NCBI GenBank assembly: GCA_902781895.1
Contig: CACZLA010000013.1
Location: 1 to 47,877 of the forward strand
DNA: 47,877 nt
DNA from: an uncultured Lachnospiraceae bacterium
GTDB taxonomy: Bacteria > Bacillota > Clostridia > Lachnospirales > Lachnospiraceae
Reading direction: 5' to 3'
Shown: piece after piece, positions 22,892-32,417 of the stretch
Position numbering within the stretch: position 1 is the stretch's first letter
Layout: the number at the start of each line of letters is the position of its first letter
The notes under the pieces: generated by a model
What the model saw: the letters and a program-made list of their open reading frames with translations, nothing else
The model's database searches: none
What the model was told of the DNA's origin: nothing
Program-made: the position numbers and the translations under genes

Positions 22892-25009
22892 ATGAATACG
22901 AAAAACATTTACAGAGACAAAACGATCAATCTGATGAGTGAGGCAGATGTTGGAAAGGAAGTTCGTCTGGCCGGATGGGTTGAGAACATACGTGACCACG
23001 GTGGAGTCTCCTTTGTGGATCTGAGAGATATGTATGGTGTAATGCAGGTTGTTATGCGTGACACCACACTTCTGGATGGTATAACAAAGGAGCAGGCTAT
23101 CTCAGTTAAGGGACTTGTTGAGCATCGTGATGAGGAAACCTACAATCCGAAGATTCCTACTGGAACTATAGAACTGGAGGCTCATTCGGTGGATATCCTG
23201 GGAAAGGTATATTCGCAGGTTCCATTTGAAATAATGACTTCAAAGGAAGTAAGAGAGGATGTGCGTCTTAAGTACAGATATCTGGATCTGAGAAATACCA
23301 AGGTAAAGGATAATATGCTTTTCAGATCAAAGGTTATCAGCCATCTCAGACATAAGATGGAGGATATGGGATTTGTGGAGATACAGACTCCTATTCTCTG
23401 TGCATCATCACCTGAGGGTGCGCGTGATTATATCGTTCCATCACGAAGATTCAAGGGGAAATTCTATGCGCTTCCGCAGGCTCCACAGCAGTATAAGCAG
23501 CTGCTTATGGTTTCAGGCTTTGATAAATATTTCCAGATAGCACCATGCTTCAGAGATGAGGATGCAAGAGCAGACAGATCTCCGGGAGAGTTCTATCAGC
23601 TGGACTTCGAAATGAGCTTTGCTACCCAGGAGGATGTGTTCAAGGTTGGTGAAGAGGTGCTTACAGATGTGTTTGAAAAGTTTGCACCGGAGGGATATGA
23701 AGTAACAAAGGCTCCGTATCCGATAATAAGCTTTAAGGAGGCTATGCTGAAGTACGGTTCAGATAAGCCGGATCTTCGTAACCCGCTTATTATTATAGAT
23801 CTTTCGGAGTTCTTCCAGAGATGTACATTTAAGCCCTTCCATGGACTTACTGTAAGAGGTATCGTGATTCATGAGCGTCTTACAAAGGGCCAGCATGAGA
23901 AGCTTCTGAAGTACGCTCAGGGTATCGGAATGGGAGGACTTGGATATCTTGAGGTTCTGGATGACGGAAGCTATAAAGGACCTATTGATAAATTTATTCC
24001 TGAGGATATGAAGGATGAACTGAAGGATAAGGCAGAGCTTTCTGTTGGTGATACCATTTTCTTTATCGCTGATAAGGAAATGCAGGCAAGCCTCTATGCA
24101 GGTCAGATAAGAACTGAGCTTGGTGAGAGACTTGATCTTATAGAGAAAAATGCATTCAGATTCTGTTATATAAATGATTTCCCTATGTATGAGCTGGATC
24201 CTGAGACAGAGAAGATAGGATTTACACACAATCCTTTCTCTATGCCACAGGGCGGTCTCGAAGCGCTTGAGACCATGGATCCACTGGATATTCTGGCATA
24301 TCAGTATGATATCGTATGTAACGGTGTTGAGCTTTCTTCAGGAGCGGTAAGAAACCATGATATGCAGATAATGGAGAAAGCCTTTGAGATAGCAGGATAT
24401 TCAAAGGATATATTAGAGAAGAAATTCGGAGCTCTCTATACGGCGTTCCAGTATGGTGCACCACCTCATGCAGGTATGGCCCCGGGAGTTGACCGTATGA
24501 TAATGCTCCTCAGAAATGAAGAAAACATCCGTGAGGTTATCGCATTCCCTATGAACGGAAACGGTCAGGACCTTATGTGTGGTGCTCCGGGAGATGTTAC
24601 TGAGCAGCAGCTGAGAGATGTTCATCTGACACCGGATGACATAGCTGAGGCTTATGGCATGAAGATAACGAAGAAATCAGATGGTGCTGAAGACGGTGAA
24701 GATGGATCAGATGCACCGGGTGCAGTGAAGATTACTGATGAGGTTATCGAATATGTAGGAATCCTCGGTAAGCTTGAACTCTCCGCAGAGGAGAAGGAAA
24801 AGTCCAAAAAGGATCTTACGGAAATGCTTGATTATGTCGGAAAGCTCAGCGAACTGGATACTTCCGAAGTTGAGCCAATGAGTCATACATTTCCTATATC
24901 AAATGTGATGCGTGAGGATGTTGTTACGAATGGTGATGACAGAGAAAACATGCTGAAGAATGCACCTCAGAGAAATGATGATGCTTACATTGTACCTGAA
25001 ACATTTTAA
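22892..25009 (+). CDS. aspS: Aspartyl-tRNA synthetase fused to GatC
   Basis: The 705-residue protein is a complete bacterial-type class II AspRS (about 1-600) followed by GatC (about 610-705: VIEYVGILGKLELSAEEKE, TSEVEPMSHTFP, REDVV). AspRS features are the N-terminal OB fold, motif 2 FRDEDARADRSPGEFYQLD and motif 3 GAPPHAGMAPGVDRMIML. In the OB fold RDHGG puts a histidine (H36) at the position linked in the literature to non-discriminating AspRS, which also charges tRNA(Asn). Fusion to GatC would hold the amidotransferase on the synthetase. ATG 22892 has GAGGA six bases upstream. gatA and gatB follow. Confidence 0.95.
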   Translation: MNTKNIYRDKTINLMSEADVGKEVRLAGWVENIRDHGGVSFVDLRDMYGVMQVVMRDTTLLDGITKEQAISVKGLVEHRDEETYNPKIPTGTIELEAHSVDILGKVYSQVPFEIMTSKEVREDVRLKYRYLDLRNTKVKDNMLFRSKVISHLRHKMEDMGFVEIQTPILCASSPEGARDYIVPSRRFKGKFYALPQAPQQYKQLLMVSGFDKYFQIAPCFRDEDARADRSPGEFYQLDFEMSFATQEDVFKVGEEVLTDVFEKFAPEGYEVTKAPYPIISFKEAMLKYGSDKPDLRNPLIIIDLSEFFQRCTFKPFHGLTVRGIVIHERLTKGQHEKLLKYAQGIGMGGLGYLEVLDDGSYKGPIDKFIPEDMKDELKDKAELSVGDTIFFIADKEMQASLYAGQIRTELGERLDLIEKNAFRFCYINDFPMYELDPETEKIGFTHNPFSMPQGGLEALETMDPLDILAYQYDIVCNGVELSSGAVRNHDMQIMEKAFEIAGYSKDILEKKFGALYTAFQYGAPPHAGMAPGVDRMIMLLRNEENIREVIAFPMNGNGQDLMCGAPGDVTEQQLRDVHLTPDDIAEAYGMKITKKSDGAEDGEDGSDAPGAVKITDEVIEYVGILGKLELSAEEKEKSKKDLTEMLDYVGKLSELDTSEVEPMSHTFPISNVMREDVVTNGDDRENMLKNAPQRNDDAYIVPETF

Positions 25010-25027
25010 TATAGATAGGAGAAAAAA

Positions 25028-26554
25028 ATGAAAGATATCCTTTCATACAGTGCGATTGAACTGGGTAAGAAAATTGCTGCCGGTGAGATAACCTCGGTTG
25101 AGGCAACAAAAGCTTACCTGGATCATATAGGCGCTGTGGAAAAAGAAATAAATGCATATATAACAGTGGATACTGAGGGTGCACTGAAGGCTGCCGAAGA
25201 GGCGGATAAAAGAATAGCAGAAAAAAAAGCTTCCGGTGAGAAGATCGGTCCTTTCGAGGGAGTCCCTGTTGCAATAAAAGATAATATGTGTATAGAGGGA
25301 ATGCTCACAACCTGTGCATCCCATATACTGGACGGATTTAAGCCTACTTATACATCCACTGCAGTTGAAAAGCTTATAGCTGCAGGGGCTGTCATCCTGG
25401 GACATACAAATATGGATGAGTTCGCCATGGGTAGTACAAGTGAGACCTCATACTATGGTCCTACAAAGAATCCATGGAATAAAGAAAGAGTGCCGGGTGG
25501 TTCATCAGGTGGTTCGGCAGCTGCTGTAGCAGCAGATGAATGTGCTATAGCACTTGGATCCGATACAGGTGGATCCATACGTCAGCCTGCTTCCTTCTGT
25601 GGAGTTACGGGTATTAAGCCCACCTACGGAAGAGTATCCCGTTACGGACTTATTGCCTACGGTTCATCTCTGGACCAGATAGGTCCTCTTGGAAAAAATG
25701 TAGAAGACTGTGCAGCCATGCTGGAGATTATTTCCGGACATGATTCTAAGGATTCAACTTCAGCAGGTGGTGATGATGAATCAAAAGCAGATCCGAGAAT
25801 AACGGATAATAAATTTACGGAAGCACTTATCGATGATGTTAAGGGTATGAAGATCGGTGTTCCCAGAGACTATTTCCTTGAGGGAATAGATGAGGATGTG
25901 AAGAATGCTGTACTCAGTGCGGCTGAGGTGTTAAAATCAAAGGGAGCTGTTGTTGAAGAGTTTGATCTCGGAATGGTAGAGTATGCTATCCCTGCTTACT
26001 ATGTAATTGCCTGCGCCGAAGCATCTTCAAACCTTGAAAGATTTGACGGTGTTAAGTACGGATACAGAACCGGTGAGTACACAGACCTTCATAATATGTA
26101 CAAAAAGAGTCGTTCAGAGGGCTTTGGTACAGAGGTTAAGCGTCGTATCATGCTGGGTTCCTTCGTTCTTTCATCAGGTTATTATGATGCATACTATGTA
26201 AAGGCACTTCGTGTAAAGGCACTTATAAAGAAAGCATTTGACGATGCATTTTCAAAGTATGATGTGATACTGGGACCTGTTGCTCCGACAACAGCACTTA
26301 AGCTGGGAGAATCACTGAGTGATCCTATCAAAATGTATCTTGGAGATATATATACCGTATCCGTCAATCTTGCCGGACTTCCGGGAATATCGATTCCATG
26401 CGGTGAGGATAAGGACGGACTTCCGATAGGACTTCAGCTGCTTGGTCAGACATTTGATGAGAAGAAGATAATTCAGACTGCATATACTTTTGAAAAGTAT
26501 CGTCTTGAAAATATGAGTCTGAAATGTGATAAATCACTTGGAAAGGAGGCCTAG
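25028..26554 (+). CDS. gatA: Asp/Glu-tRNA(Asn/Gln) amidotransferase subunit A
   Basis: The 508-residue protein is of the amidase signature family. The Ser-cisSer-Lys triad is visible: Lys in PVAIKDN, the central PGGSSGGSAAAVAA and GSDTGGSIRQPASFCG. GatA releases ammonia from glutamine or asparagine and passes it through the GatB channel. It starts 18 bp after aspS-gatC, with AGGAG in front. The full GatCAB set is therefore present, with GatC supplied by the fusion. Confidence 0.96.
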   Translation: MKDILSYSAIELGKKIAAGEITSVEATKAYLDHIGAVEKEINAYITVDTEGALKAAEEADKRIAEKKASGEKIGPFEGVPVAIKDNMCIEGMLTTCASHILDGFKPTYTSTAVEKLIAAGAVILGHTNMDEFAMGSTSETSYYGPTKNPWNKERVPGGSSGGSAAAVAADECAIALGSDTGGSIRQPASFCGVTGIKPTYGRVSRYGLIAYGSSLDQIGPLGKNVEDCAAMLEIISGHDSKDSTSAGGDDESKADPRITDNKFTEALIDDVKGMKIGVPRDYFLEGIDEDVKNAVLSAAEVLKSKGAVVEEFDLGMVEYAIPAYYVIACAEASSNLERFDGVKYGYRTGEYTDLHNMYKKSRSEGFGTEVKRRIMLGSFVLSSGYYDAYYVKALRVKALIKKAFDDAFSKYDVILGPVAPTTALKLGESLSDPIKMYLGDIYTVSVNLAGLPGISIPCGEDKDGLPIGLQLLGQTFDEKKIIQTAYTFEKYRLENMSLKCDKSLGKEA

Positions 26555-26556
26555 AC

Positions 26557-27999
26557 ATGAGTAAAGAATACGAAGTAGTTATCGGCCTCGAGGTCCATGT
26601 TGAGTTAAATACCAAAACAAAGATTTTCTGTGGATGTTCCACAGAGTTCGGCGGAGCACCGAATACACATGTCTGTCCGATCTGCTCCGGTATGCCGGGG
26701 TCACTTCCGGTACTGAATAAAGAGGTTGTGAATAAAGCAATAAGTGTGGGACTTGCGACGAACTGTGAGATAACACGTAACTCCAAGTTTGACAGAAAGA
26801 ATTATTTCTATCCTGATAATCCGCAGAATTATCAGATATCCCAGCTGTATTATCCTATTTGCAGAAACGGTCATGTAACCATATCGGCAAAGGGCGGTGC
26901 AAAGGATATAAGGATTCACGAAATTCATATGGAAGAGGATGCGGGAAAGCTTATTCATGATCCTGTTACAGATGATACATATGTAGACTTCAACCGTTCC
27001 GGTGTTCCGCTTATCGAAATAGTTTCGGAGCCTGATATGAGATCTGCAGACGAAGTTATCGCATATCTTGAGAAGCTTCGTGAGACCATACAGTATTTGG
27101 ATGCATCAGACTGTAAGCTGAACGAAGGCTCCATGCGAGCTGACGTTAATATTTCCATAAGGGAAATGGGAAGCGAAGAGTTCGGAACCAGAACAGAGTC
27201 AAAGAACCTTAACTCATTTAAGGCCATAAGACGTTGTATAGAAAATGAGGTTAACAGACAGAGAGAACTGTTGGAGAGCGGTGAAAAGGTTATTCAGGAA
27301 ACACGTCGCTGGGATGATGAAAAGGGAGTTTCTTATCCTATGCGTTCCAAGGAGGATGCACAGGACTACAGATATTTCCCTGATCCGGATCTGGTACCTA
27401 TCAAGGTAAGCGATGAGTGGATTGAAGAGATAAGAGCCGCTCAGCCTGAGTTCAAGGATGAGAAGAAGGTAAGATATAAGGAAATGTATGGCCTTCCGGA
27501 TTATGACATAGATCAGATCACGGGAAGCAAAAAGCTGGGTGAGATATTCGAGGGAGCAGTTGCTGCGGGAGCAGAGCCGAAGAAGGTTTCCAACTGGCTC
27601 ATGGTTGAGACCATGCGTCTTATGAAGGAGCATGAACTGGACGCGGATCAGCTGAAATTTTCACCTGAAAATCTGGCGAAGCTGGTAAAATTAGTTGAGT
27701 CAAAGGTGATCAACAATGCTATAGCAAAAGAAGTATTTGAGAAGGTAGTTTTCCTGGATGACCTTGATCCGGAAAAATATGTGGCAGATAACAATCTGTC
27801 AACAAAAGCAGATTCCGGAGAACTTGCTGCTATAGTTAAGAAGGCTATAGAAGCAAATCAGAAGGCTGTGGAAGACATAAAGAACGGTAAGGGCAAAGCA
27901 GTCGGAGCTATCGTAGGTTATGTAATGAAAGAAATGAAGGGCAAATGTGACCCGGCCGAAGTAAATAAACTTATCTCTATTGAGATCACAAAACTATAA
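26557..27999 (+). CDS. gatB: Asp/Glu-tRNA(Asn/Gln) amidotransferase subunit B
   Basis: The 480-residue protein opens with the GatB hallmark VVIGLEVHVELNTKTKIFCG and has the zinc-site cysteines C-x-C and CPICSG, the catalytic cradle with GSMRADVNIS, and the C-terminal tRNA-binding YqeY-like domain. It activates and amidates Asp-tRNA(Asn) or Glu-tRNA(Gln). AAAGGAGG overlaps the end of gatA, and the spacing of two bases implies coupling. Confidence 0.96.
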   Translation: MSKEYEVVIGLEVHVELNTKTKIFCGCSTEFGGAPNTHVCPICSGMPGSLPVLNKEVVNKAISVGLATNCEITRNSKFDRKNYFYPDNPQNYQISQLYYPICRNGHVTISAKGGAKDIRIHEIHMEEDAGKLIHDPVTDDTYVDFNRSGVPLIEIVSEPDMRSADEVIAYLEKLRETIQYLDASDCKLNEGSMRADVNISIREMGSEEFGTRTESKNLNSFKAIRRCIENEVNRQRELLESGEKVIQETRRWDDEKGVSYPMRSKEDAQDYRYFPDPDLVPIKVSDEWIEEIRAAQPEFKDEKKVRYKEMYGLPDYDIDQITGSKKLGEIFEGAVAAGAEPKKVSNWLMVETMRLMKEHELDADQLKFSPENLAKLVKLVESKVINNAIAKEVFEKVVFLDDLDPEKYVADNNLSTKADSGELAAIVKKAIEANQKAVEDIKNGKGKAVGAIVGYVMKEMKGKCDPAEVNKLISIEITKL

Positions 28000-28019
28000 A
28001 ACATGAAGGGAGTAACAAA

Positions 28020-29105
28020 ATGAGAACATATTTAGTAACGGGTGGTGCAGGATTTATCGGTTCAAACTACATTCATTATATGTTTGATAAGTACGGTGAT
28101 GAGATTCGTATCATCAATGTAGACAAGCTTACCTATGCAGGTAACCTTGAGAATCTTAAGGATATCGAGAGCAGAGCTAATTATACATTTGTTAAGGCTG
28201 ACATATGCGATAAGGAAGCTATAGCAAAGATCTTCGAAGAAAACGATATTGACAGAGTAGTACATTTTGCAGCTGAGTCACACGTTGACCGTTCCATCAA
28301 GAATCCTGAAGTATTTGTTCAGACAAATGTACTGGGAACAGCTGTTATGCTTAACTCGGCAAAGGCAGCCTGGGAGAATGAGGATGGTTCTTTCAAGGAT
28401 GACAAGAGATTCCTTCATGTTTCAACAGATGAGGTATACGGATCACTTCCTGATGATCCGAATGCTTACTTCTATGAGACAACACCTATAGATCCTCATA
28501 GCCCTTATTCATCAAGTAAGGCCTCATCAGACCTTCTTGTAAAGGCATATGTTGATACATATAAATTCCCTGCTATCATAACAAACTGTTCAAACAACTA
28601 CGGACCTTATCAGTTCCCTGAGAAACTGATACCGCTTATCATCAATAATGCGCTTGCAGGAAAAAATCTGCCTGTATATGGTGACGGCAAAAATGTTCGT
28701 GACTGGCTCTATGTTATGGATCATGCAAAGGGTATTGATATGGCTACTGAGAGCGGACGTTTCGGTGAGAGATATAACATCGGCGGACATAATGAGAAGC
28801 AGAATATTGAGATAATAAATATAATCATTGAGACACTTCAGGAGCTTCTTCCTGATTCAGATCCACGTAAGGCAAATGTAACCAAGGATCTTATTACATA
28901 TGTAACAGACCGTAAGGGACATGACCGCCGTTATGCTATCGCTCCTGACAAGATCAAGGAGGAGATAGGCTGGTATCCTGAGACAATGTTCAAGGATGGA
29001 ATCAGACTTACTATTAAGTGGTATCTTGAGAACGAAGACTGGATGAAAAATGTAACAAGTGGCGATTACCAGAAGTATTATGAGGGTATGTACGCCAACA
29101 GATAA
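28020..29105 (+). CDS. rfbB: dTDP-glucose 4,6-dehydratase
   Basis: The 361-residue short-chain dehydrogenase/reductase-type enzyme has the NAD-binding TGGAGFIGSNYIHY, FAAESHVDRSI, the active-site STDEVYG and YSSSKASSD (YxxxK), and NCSNNYGPYQFPEKLIP. It converts dTDP-glucose to dTDP-4-keto-6-deoxyglucose in the rhamnose pathway. It begins 20 bp after gatB with GGGAG as ribosome binding site, and no terminator lies between them. Confidence 0.96.
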   Translation: MRTYLVTGGAGFIGSNYIHYMFDKYGDEIRIINVDKLTYAGNLENLKDIESRANYTFVKADICDKEAIAKIFEENDIDRVVHFAAESHVDRSIKNPEVFVQTNVLGTAVMLNSAKAAWENEDGSFKDDKRFLHVSTDEVYGSLPDDPNAYFYETTPIDPHSPYSSSKASSDLLVKAYVDTYKFPAIITNCSNNYGPYQFPEKLIPLIINNALAGKNLPVYGDGKNVRDWLYVMDHAKGIDMATESGRFGERYNIGGHNEKQNIEIINIIIETLQELLPDSDPRKANVTKDLITYVTDRKGHDRRYAIAPDKIKEEIGWYPETMFKDGIRLTIKWYLENEDWMKNVTSGDYQKYYEGMYANR

Positions 29106-29138
29106 AAGTAACATTTTATCCTGAGAAATATTACAGCC

Positions 29139-30473
29139 ATGGATTATAAGAAAAGAGACGAATATAAAAAGCTGGTATCTCTGTGCCAGAGCGTAATAAT
29201 TCTTGCGATTGAGGTCACGGCTTTTGGATATGTATGGTATGCAATATATGATACATCACGAGATCTGGAGGATAGTTTTACCGGAGGAGCCAATCTGGTA
29301 GTAATCCTCTATCTTGTGATGCTGTTTTCCATTACAAGACTCAACGGCGGATATAAATTTGGCCATCTGAGACTGATGGATCTTATTTTTTCACAGATAC
29401 TGTCACTTGTGGGAACCAATATTTTGTCATATTTTGTAATGTGTCTGGCTCTCAGAAAAATGATCATGCCGGGGGCTCTTATTCTTATAACCATAATAGA
29501 TATAGCGGTAATCTTTGTTTATAACGGACTTATGTATTTTATGGAGATAAGGCTTTATCCCCCCAGAAGGCTTGTTCTGGTTTACGGAGATAAGGGTCCC
29601 ATGGAAATGCAGGATACCTTTAATGCCAGAGAGGATAAGTTCTGTATAAAAGAAAGCATTTCTGCTGACAGCGATATAGAATTGATAATGAAAAAGGCCG
29701 AAGAGTATGACGGAATAATCATTCACCGAGTACAGCCTGAGCTCAGAAGCAAGCTTCTGCATTTATGTTATAAAAAAGATATAAGAGCATATATAGCTCC
29801 GTATATTTCTGATATAATACTGTGGAGCAGCGGAAATACACATCTGTTTGATATGCCGATGCTGGTTACTCATAAGCATGGGATAACTGTGGTTGAAGCA
29901 TTTTTCAAGAGGATCATGGATCTGTTCTTATCATTTCTGATGCTGATAATACTCAGTCCGCTGATCTTTATCATAGCGCTTATAGTGAAGCTTCAGGATG
30001 GAGGCCCGGTGATTTATAAGCAGGAAAGAGTGACAAAGGGCGGAAAGATATTCCTTATATATAAATTCCGCTCGATGAGGATAGACAGCGAACTGTCGGG
30101 AGCGCAGCTTGCGGAAAAAAATGATGACAGAGTAACGGGATTCGGAAGATTTCTCAGGTCACTGCATCTGGATGAGATTCCCCAGCTGATAAATATCTTA
30201 AAGGGAGATATGTCTCTGGTGGGGCCGAGACCGGAAAGACCGGAGATTATTGAAAAATATAAGGACGAGATACCTGAGTTTGATTACAGACTGAAGGTCA
30301 AAGCGGGGCTGACAGGCTTTGCCCAGGTCTACGGAAGGTATAAAACACCTTCATACAATAAACTTAAGCTGGATCTGATGTATATAGAGCATTATTCTAT
30401 CTGGCTTGATATAAAAATACTATTACTGACGTTGAAGATCATCTTCAATAAAGAGAACTCCGAGGGAATATAA
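29139..30473 (+). CDS. Polyprenyl-phosphate sugar-1-phosphate transferase (WbaP-like)
   Basis: The 444-residue protein is a full-length polyprenyl glycosylphosphotransferase: four N-terminal membrane segments, a degenerate Rossmann-like region (about 140-240), a re-entrant membrane helix and the catalytic domain. The latter has KRIMDLFLSFLMLI, YKFRSMRID, DEIPQLINILKGDMSLVGPR and KAGLTGFAQVYGRY. It loads the first sugar phosphate onto undecaprenyl phosphate to start a surface polysaccharide. The donor sugar cannot be told. It lies between rfbB and further polysaccharide genes. Confidence 0.92.
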   Translation: MDYKKRDEYKKLVSLCQSVIILAIEVTAFGYVWYAIYDTSRDLEDSFTGGANLVVILYLVMLFSITRLNGGYKFGHLRLMDLIFSQILSLVGTNILSYFVMCLALRKMIMPGALILITIIDIAVIFVYNGLMYFMEIRLYPPRRLVLVYGDKGPMEMQDTFNAREDKFCIKESISADSDIELIMKKAEEYDGIIIHRVQPELRSKLLHLCYKKDIRAYIAPYISDIILWSSGNTHLFDMPMLVTHKHGITVVEAFFKRIMDLFLSFLMLIILSPLIFIIALIVKLQDGGPVIYKQERVTKGGKIFLIYKFRSMRIDSELSGAQLAEKNDDRVTGFGRFLRSLHLDEIPQLINILKGDMSLVGPRPERPEIIEKYKDEIPEFDYRLKVKAGLTGFAQVYGRYKTPSYNKLKLDLMYIEHYSIWLDIKILLLTLKIIFNKENSEGI

Positions 30474-30474
30474 A

Positions 30475-31233
30475 GTGATAAAACTGACATTGGTAATGCC
30501 CTGTTATAACGAGGGCACAAGAGTATACAGAAACCTGCTGGAAACAGTAACCCAGTTGGAAAGATTTTGCGATTCATTCAGAATAGTCGCTGTTAATGAC
30601 GGAAGTACGGATGATACTTTATCTGAAATAAAAAGAGCCATGGAACAGGATAAGAGGATTGCACTCATATCCTATGAACAGAATATGGGAAAGGGATTTG
30701 CCGTAAAAAGAGGTATGGCCTCGGCAAAGTCGAAATATGTTGCATTTCTTGATGCAGACCTGGAACTTCCGCCTTATCTGCTGAAGGATTTTATCACTGC
30801 AGCTGAAGAAGGAAATGATATAGTTATAGGTTCAAAGATGCATCCCGATTCCCAGGTTGAATATCCTTTCCTCAGGAAGGTGATGAGTACCGGTTATTAC
30901 TGGTTTTTGAAAATAGTATTCGGGCTGAAGCTTAAGGACACCCAGACAGGAATAAAGCTTTTTAAAACAGAAAAGATAAAACCGGTTCTGAAGGTCATGA
31001 GAACCAGCAGATTTTCATTTGATATAGAAATGCTGGCCATAGCAGATAAAAAGGGGCTTTCCATAAAGGAAATGCCTGTTGTGGTCAATTTCTCAAGAAA
31101 TAAAACTGACAAATCAAAAATAAGTCTTGCGAGCATATATGAGATGGTTCGCGATACAATGAGGATAAAAATGTATGTATCAAAGCTGCAGGTGGTAGCT
31201 GATAAACCGGCTGCAGAAGGGGATCAGGAATGA
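30475..31233 (+). CDS. Family 2 glycosyltransferase, dolichyl-phosphate-glucosyltransferase-like
   Basis: The 252-residue soluble GT-A enzyme has LVMPCYNEG, VAVNDGSTDDT, NMGKGFAVKRGM and the metal site FLDADLELP, then DTQTGIKLF. These are the blocks of ALG5/DPM1-like enzymes that move a sugar to a polyprenyl phosphate. It lacks the C-terminal membrane helices seen in many relatives. It starts at GTG one base after the sugar transferase and overlaps the LCP gene by four bases. Confidence 0.88.
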   Translation: MIKLTLVMPCYNEGTRVYRNLLETVTQLERFCDSFRIVAVNDGSTDDTLSEIKRAMEQDKRIALISYEQNMGKGFAVKRGMASAKSKYVAFLDADLELPPYLLKDFITAAEEGNDIVIGSKMHPDSQVEYPFLRKVMSTGYYWFLKIVFGLKLKDTQTGIKLFKTEKIKPVLKVMRTSRFSFDIEMLAIADKKGLSIKEMPVVVNFSRNKTDKSKISLASIYEMVRDTMRIKMYVSKLQVVADKPAAEGDQE

Positions 31234-32417
31234 GCAGATACAATTTTGATGATTTTGATGATGATATGTCAAATGCATTCGAAGACGATAGCGTGAAGAA
31301 AAGGCGGAGAAAGAAAAAAGGCAGTCCGAATATAAAATGGGCCATCGCACTTCTTCTTGAGCTTATCATTATTGCCGTTCTCGGAGTGGCAGTGGTGAAG
31401 GCATATGTGCATTCCAAATATCAAAACCTCGATCATGTAAATGATATCAAAAAGGAAGATCTGGAGATAAACAGTGGTGCAGATCAGGCTATGGATAATT
31501 ACACAACCATAGCACTTTTTGGAATTGATGCCAGGGATAATTCTCTCGGAAAGGGAAACAGAAGTGATGCGATAATGATCGCCTCCATCAATAATGATAC
31601 CAAGGAAGTGAAGATAGTCTCTGTATTTCGTGATACACTTGTACAGGTTACAAAGGAGGACGGAAGCACCGTTACTACAAAGGTAAATGCCGCATATGCA
31701 TATGGTGGTCCGGAGCTTGCAGTTCAGACACTCAATAAAAATTTTGATCTGAATATATCGGAATACGTGACAGTTAACTGGGAAGGTCTGACCAGAGCCA
31801 TAGACTCCCTTGGCGGCGTAATGGTTCATATTGAGGATAATGAGCTGAATACTCTTAACGGAGTACTGGCAGAACAGATAGAGTCAAATAACATCTATTC
31901 CGACGGCGTATATCAGACCGGATATGTTACACTGAATGGAGCACAGGCTACTGCCTATTCCAGAATAAGAAGTACCGATCAGGGTGATATAACAAGAACC
32001 GAACGTCAGCGTGAGGTCATCCAGGCTATGATATCCAAGGCCAAGGAATCCGGAATATCCGGACTGAATACCATAATAGATGAGGTATTTCCCTATATCG
32101 GAACATCCATTACCGAGGATCAGATGTACGATCTGGCTCTGGGGGTTATGTCTTATGAGCTGACAGAGAGTGTTGGATTTCCTATGGAGTGGGAATATTA
32201 TTCTACAGCATCAAAGGGATCATGCATTGCCCCTGTTGATCTGATAGAAAATGTAAAGACATTACATAAATTTTTGTTTAACACTGATAACTATGAGCCC
32301 ACTGTGATGGTTCAGAATATCAGTGCACAGATAACTGCGGAAACAGGTTTTTCCGACAAAGGACCGATACCGGTGCCAGAGAATAATACAGGAGAAGAAA
32401 GTACAAGCGATGAGTAA
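31230..32417 (+). CDS. LytR-CpsA-Psr (LCP) family ligase
   Basis: The 395-residue protein has a lysine/arginine-rich cytoplasmic start (KKRRRKKKGS), one membrane helix at about 34-58 and an extracellular LCP domain: ALFGIDARD, GNRSDAIMIASIN, SVFRDT, KVNAAYAYGGPE and YSRIRSTDQGDITRTERQ, with the arginines that bind pyrophosphate. LCP enzymes transfer undecaprenyl-linked polymers to peptidoglycan, which fits the polymer-synthesis genes before it. A Ser/Thr/Glu-rich tail closes the protein. It overlaps the neighbours on both sides. Confidence 0.93.
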   Translation: MSRYNFDDFDDDMSNAFEDDSVKKRRRKKKGSPNIKWAIALLLELIIIAVLGVAVVKAYVHSKYQNLDHVNDIKKEDLEINSGADQAMDNYTTIALFGIDARDNSLGKGNRSDAIMIASINNDTKEVKIVSVFRDTLVQVTKEDGSTVTTKVNAAYAYGGPELAVQTLNKNFDLNISEYVTVNWEGLTRAIDSLGGVMVHIEDNELNTLNGVLAEQIESNNIYSDGVYQTGYVTLNGAQATAYSRIRSTDQGDITRTERQREVIQAMISKAKESGISGLNTIIDEVFPYIGTSITEDQMYDLALGVMSYELTESVGFPMEWEYYSTASKGSCIAPVDLIENVKTLHKFLFNTDNYEPTVMVQNISAQITAETGFSDKGPIPVPENNTGEESTSDE

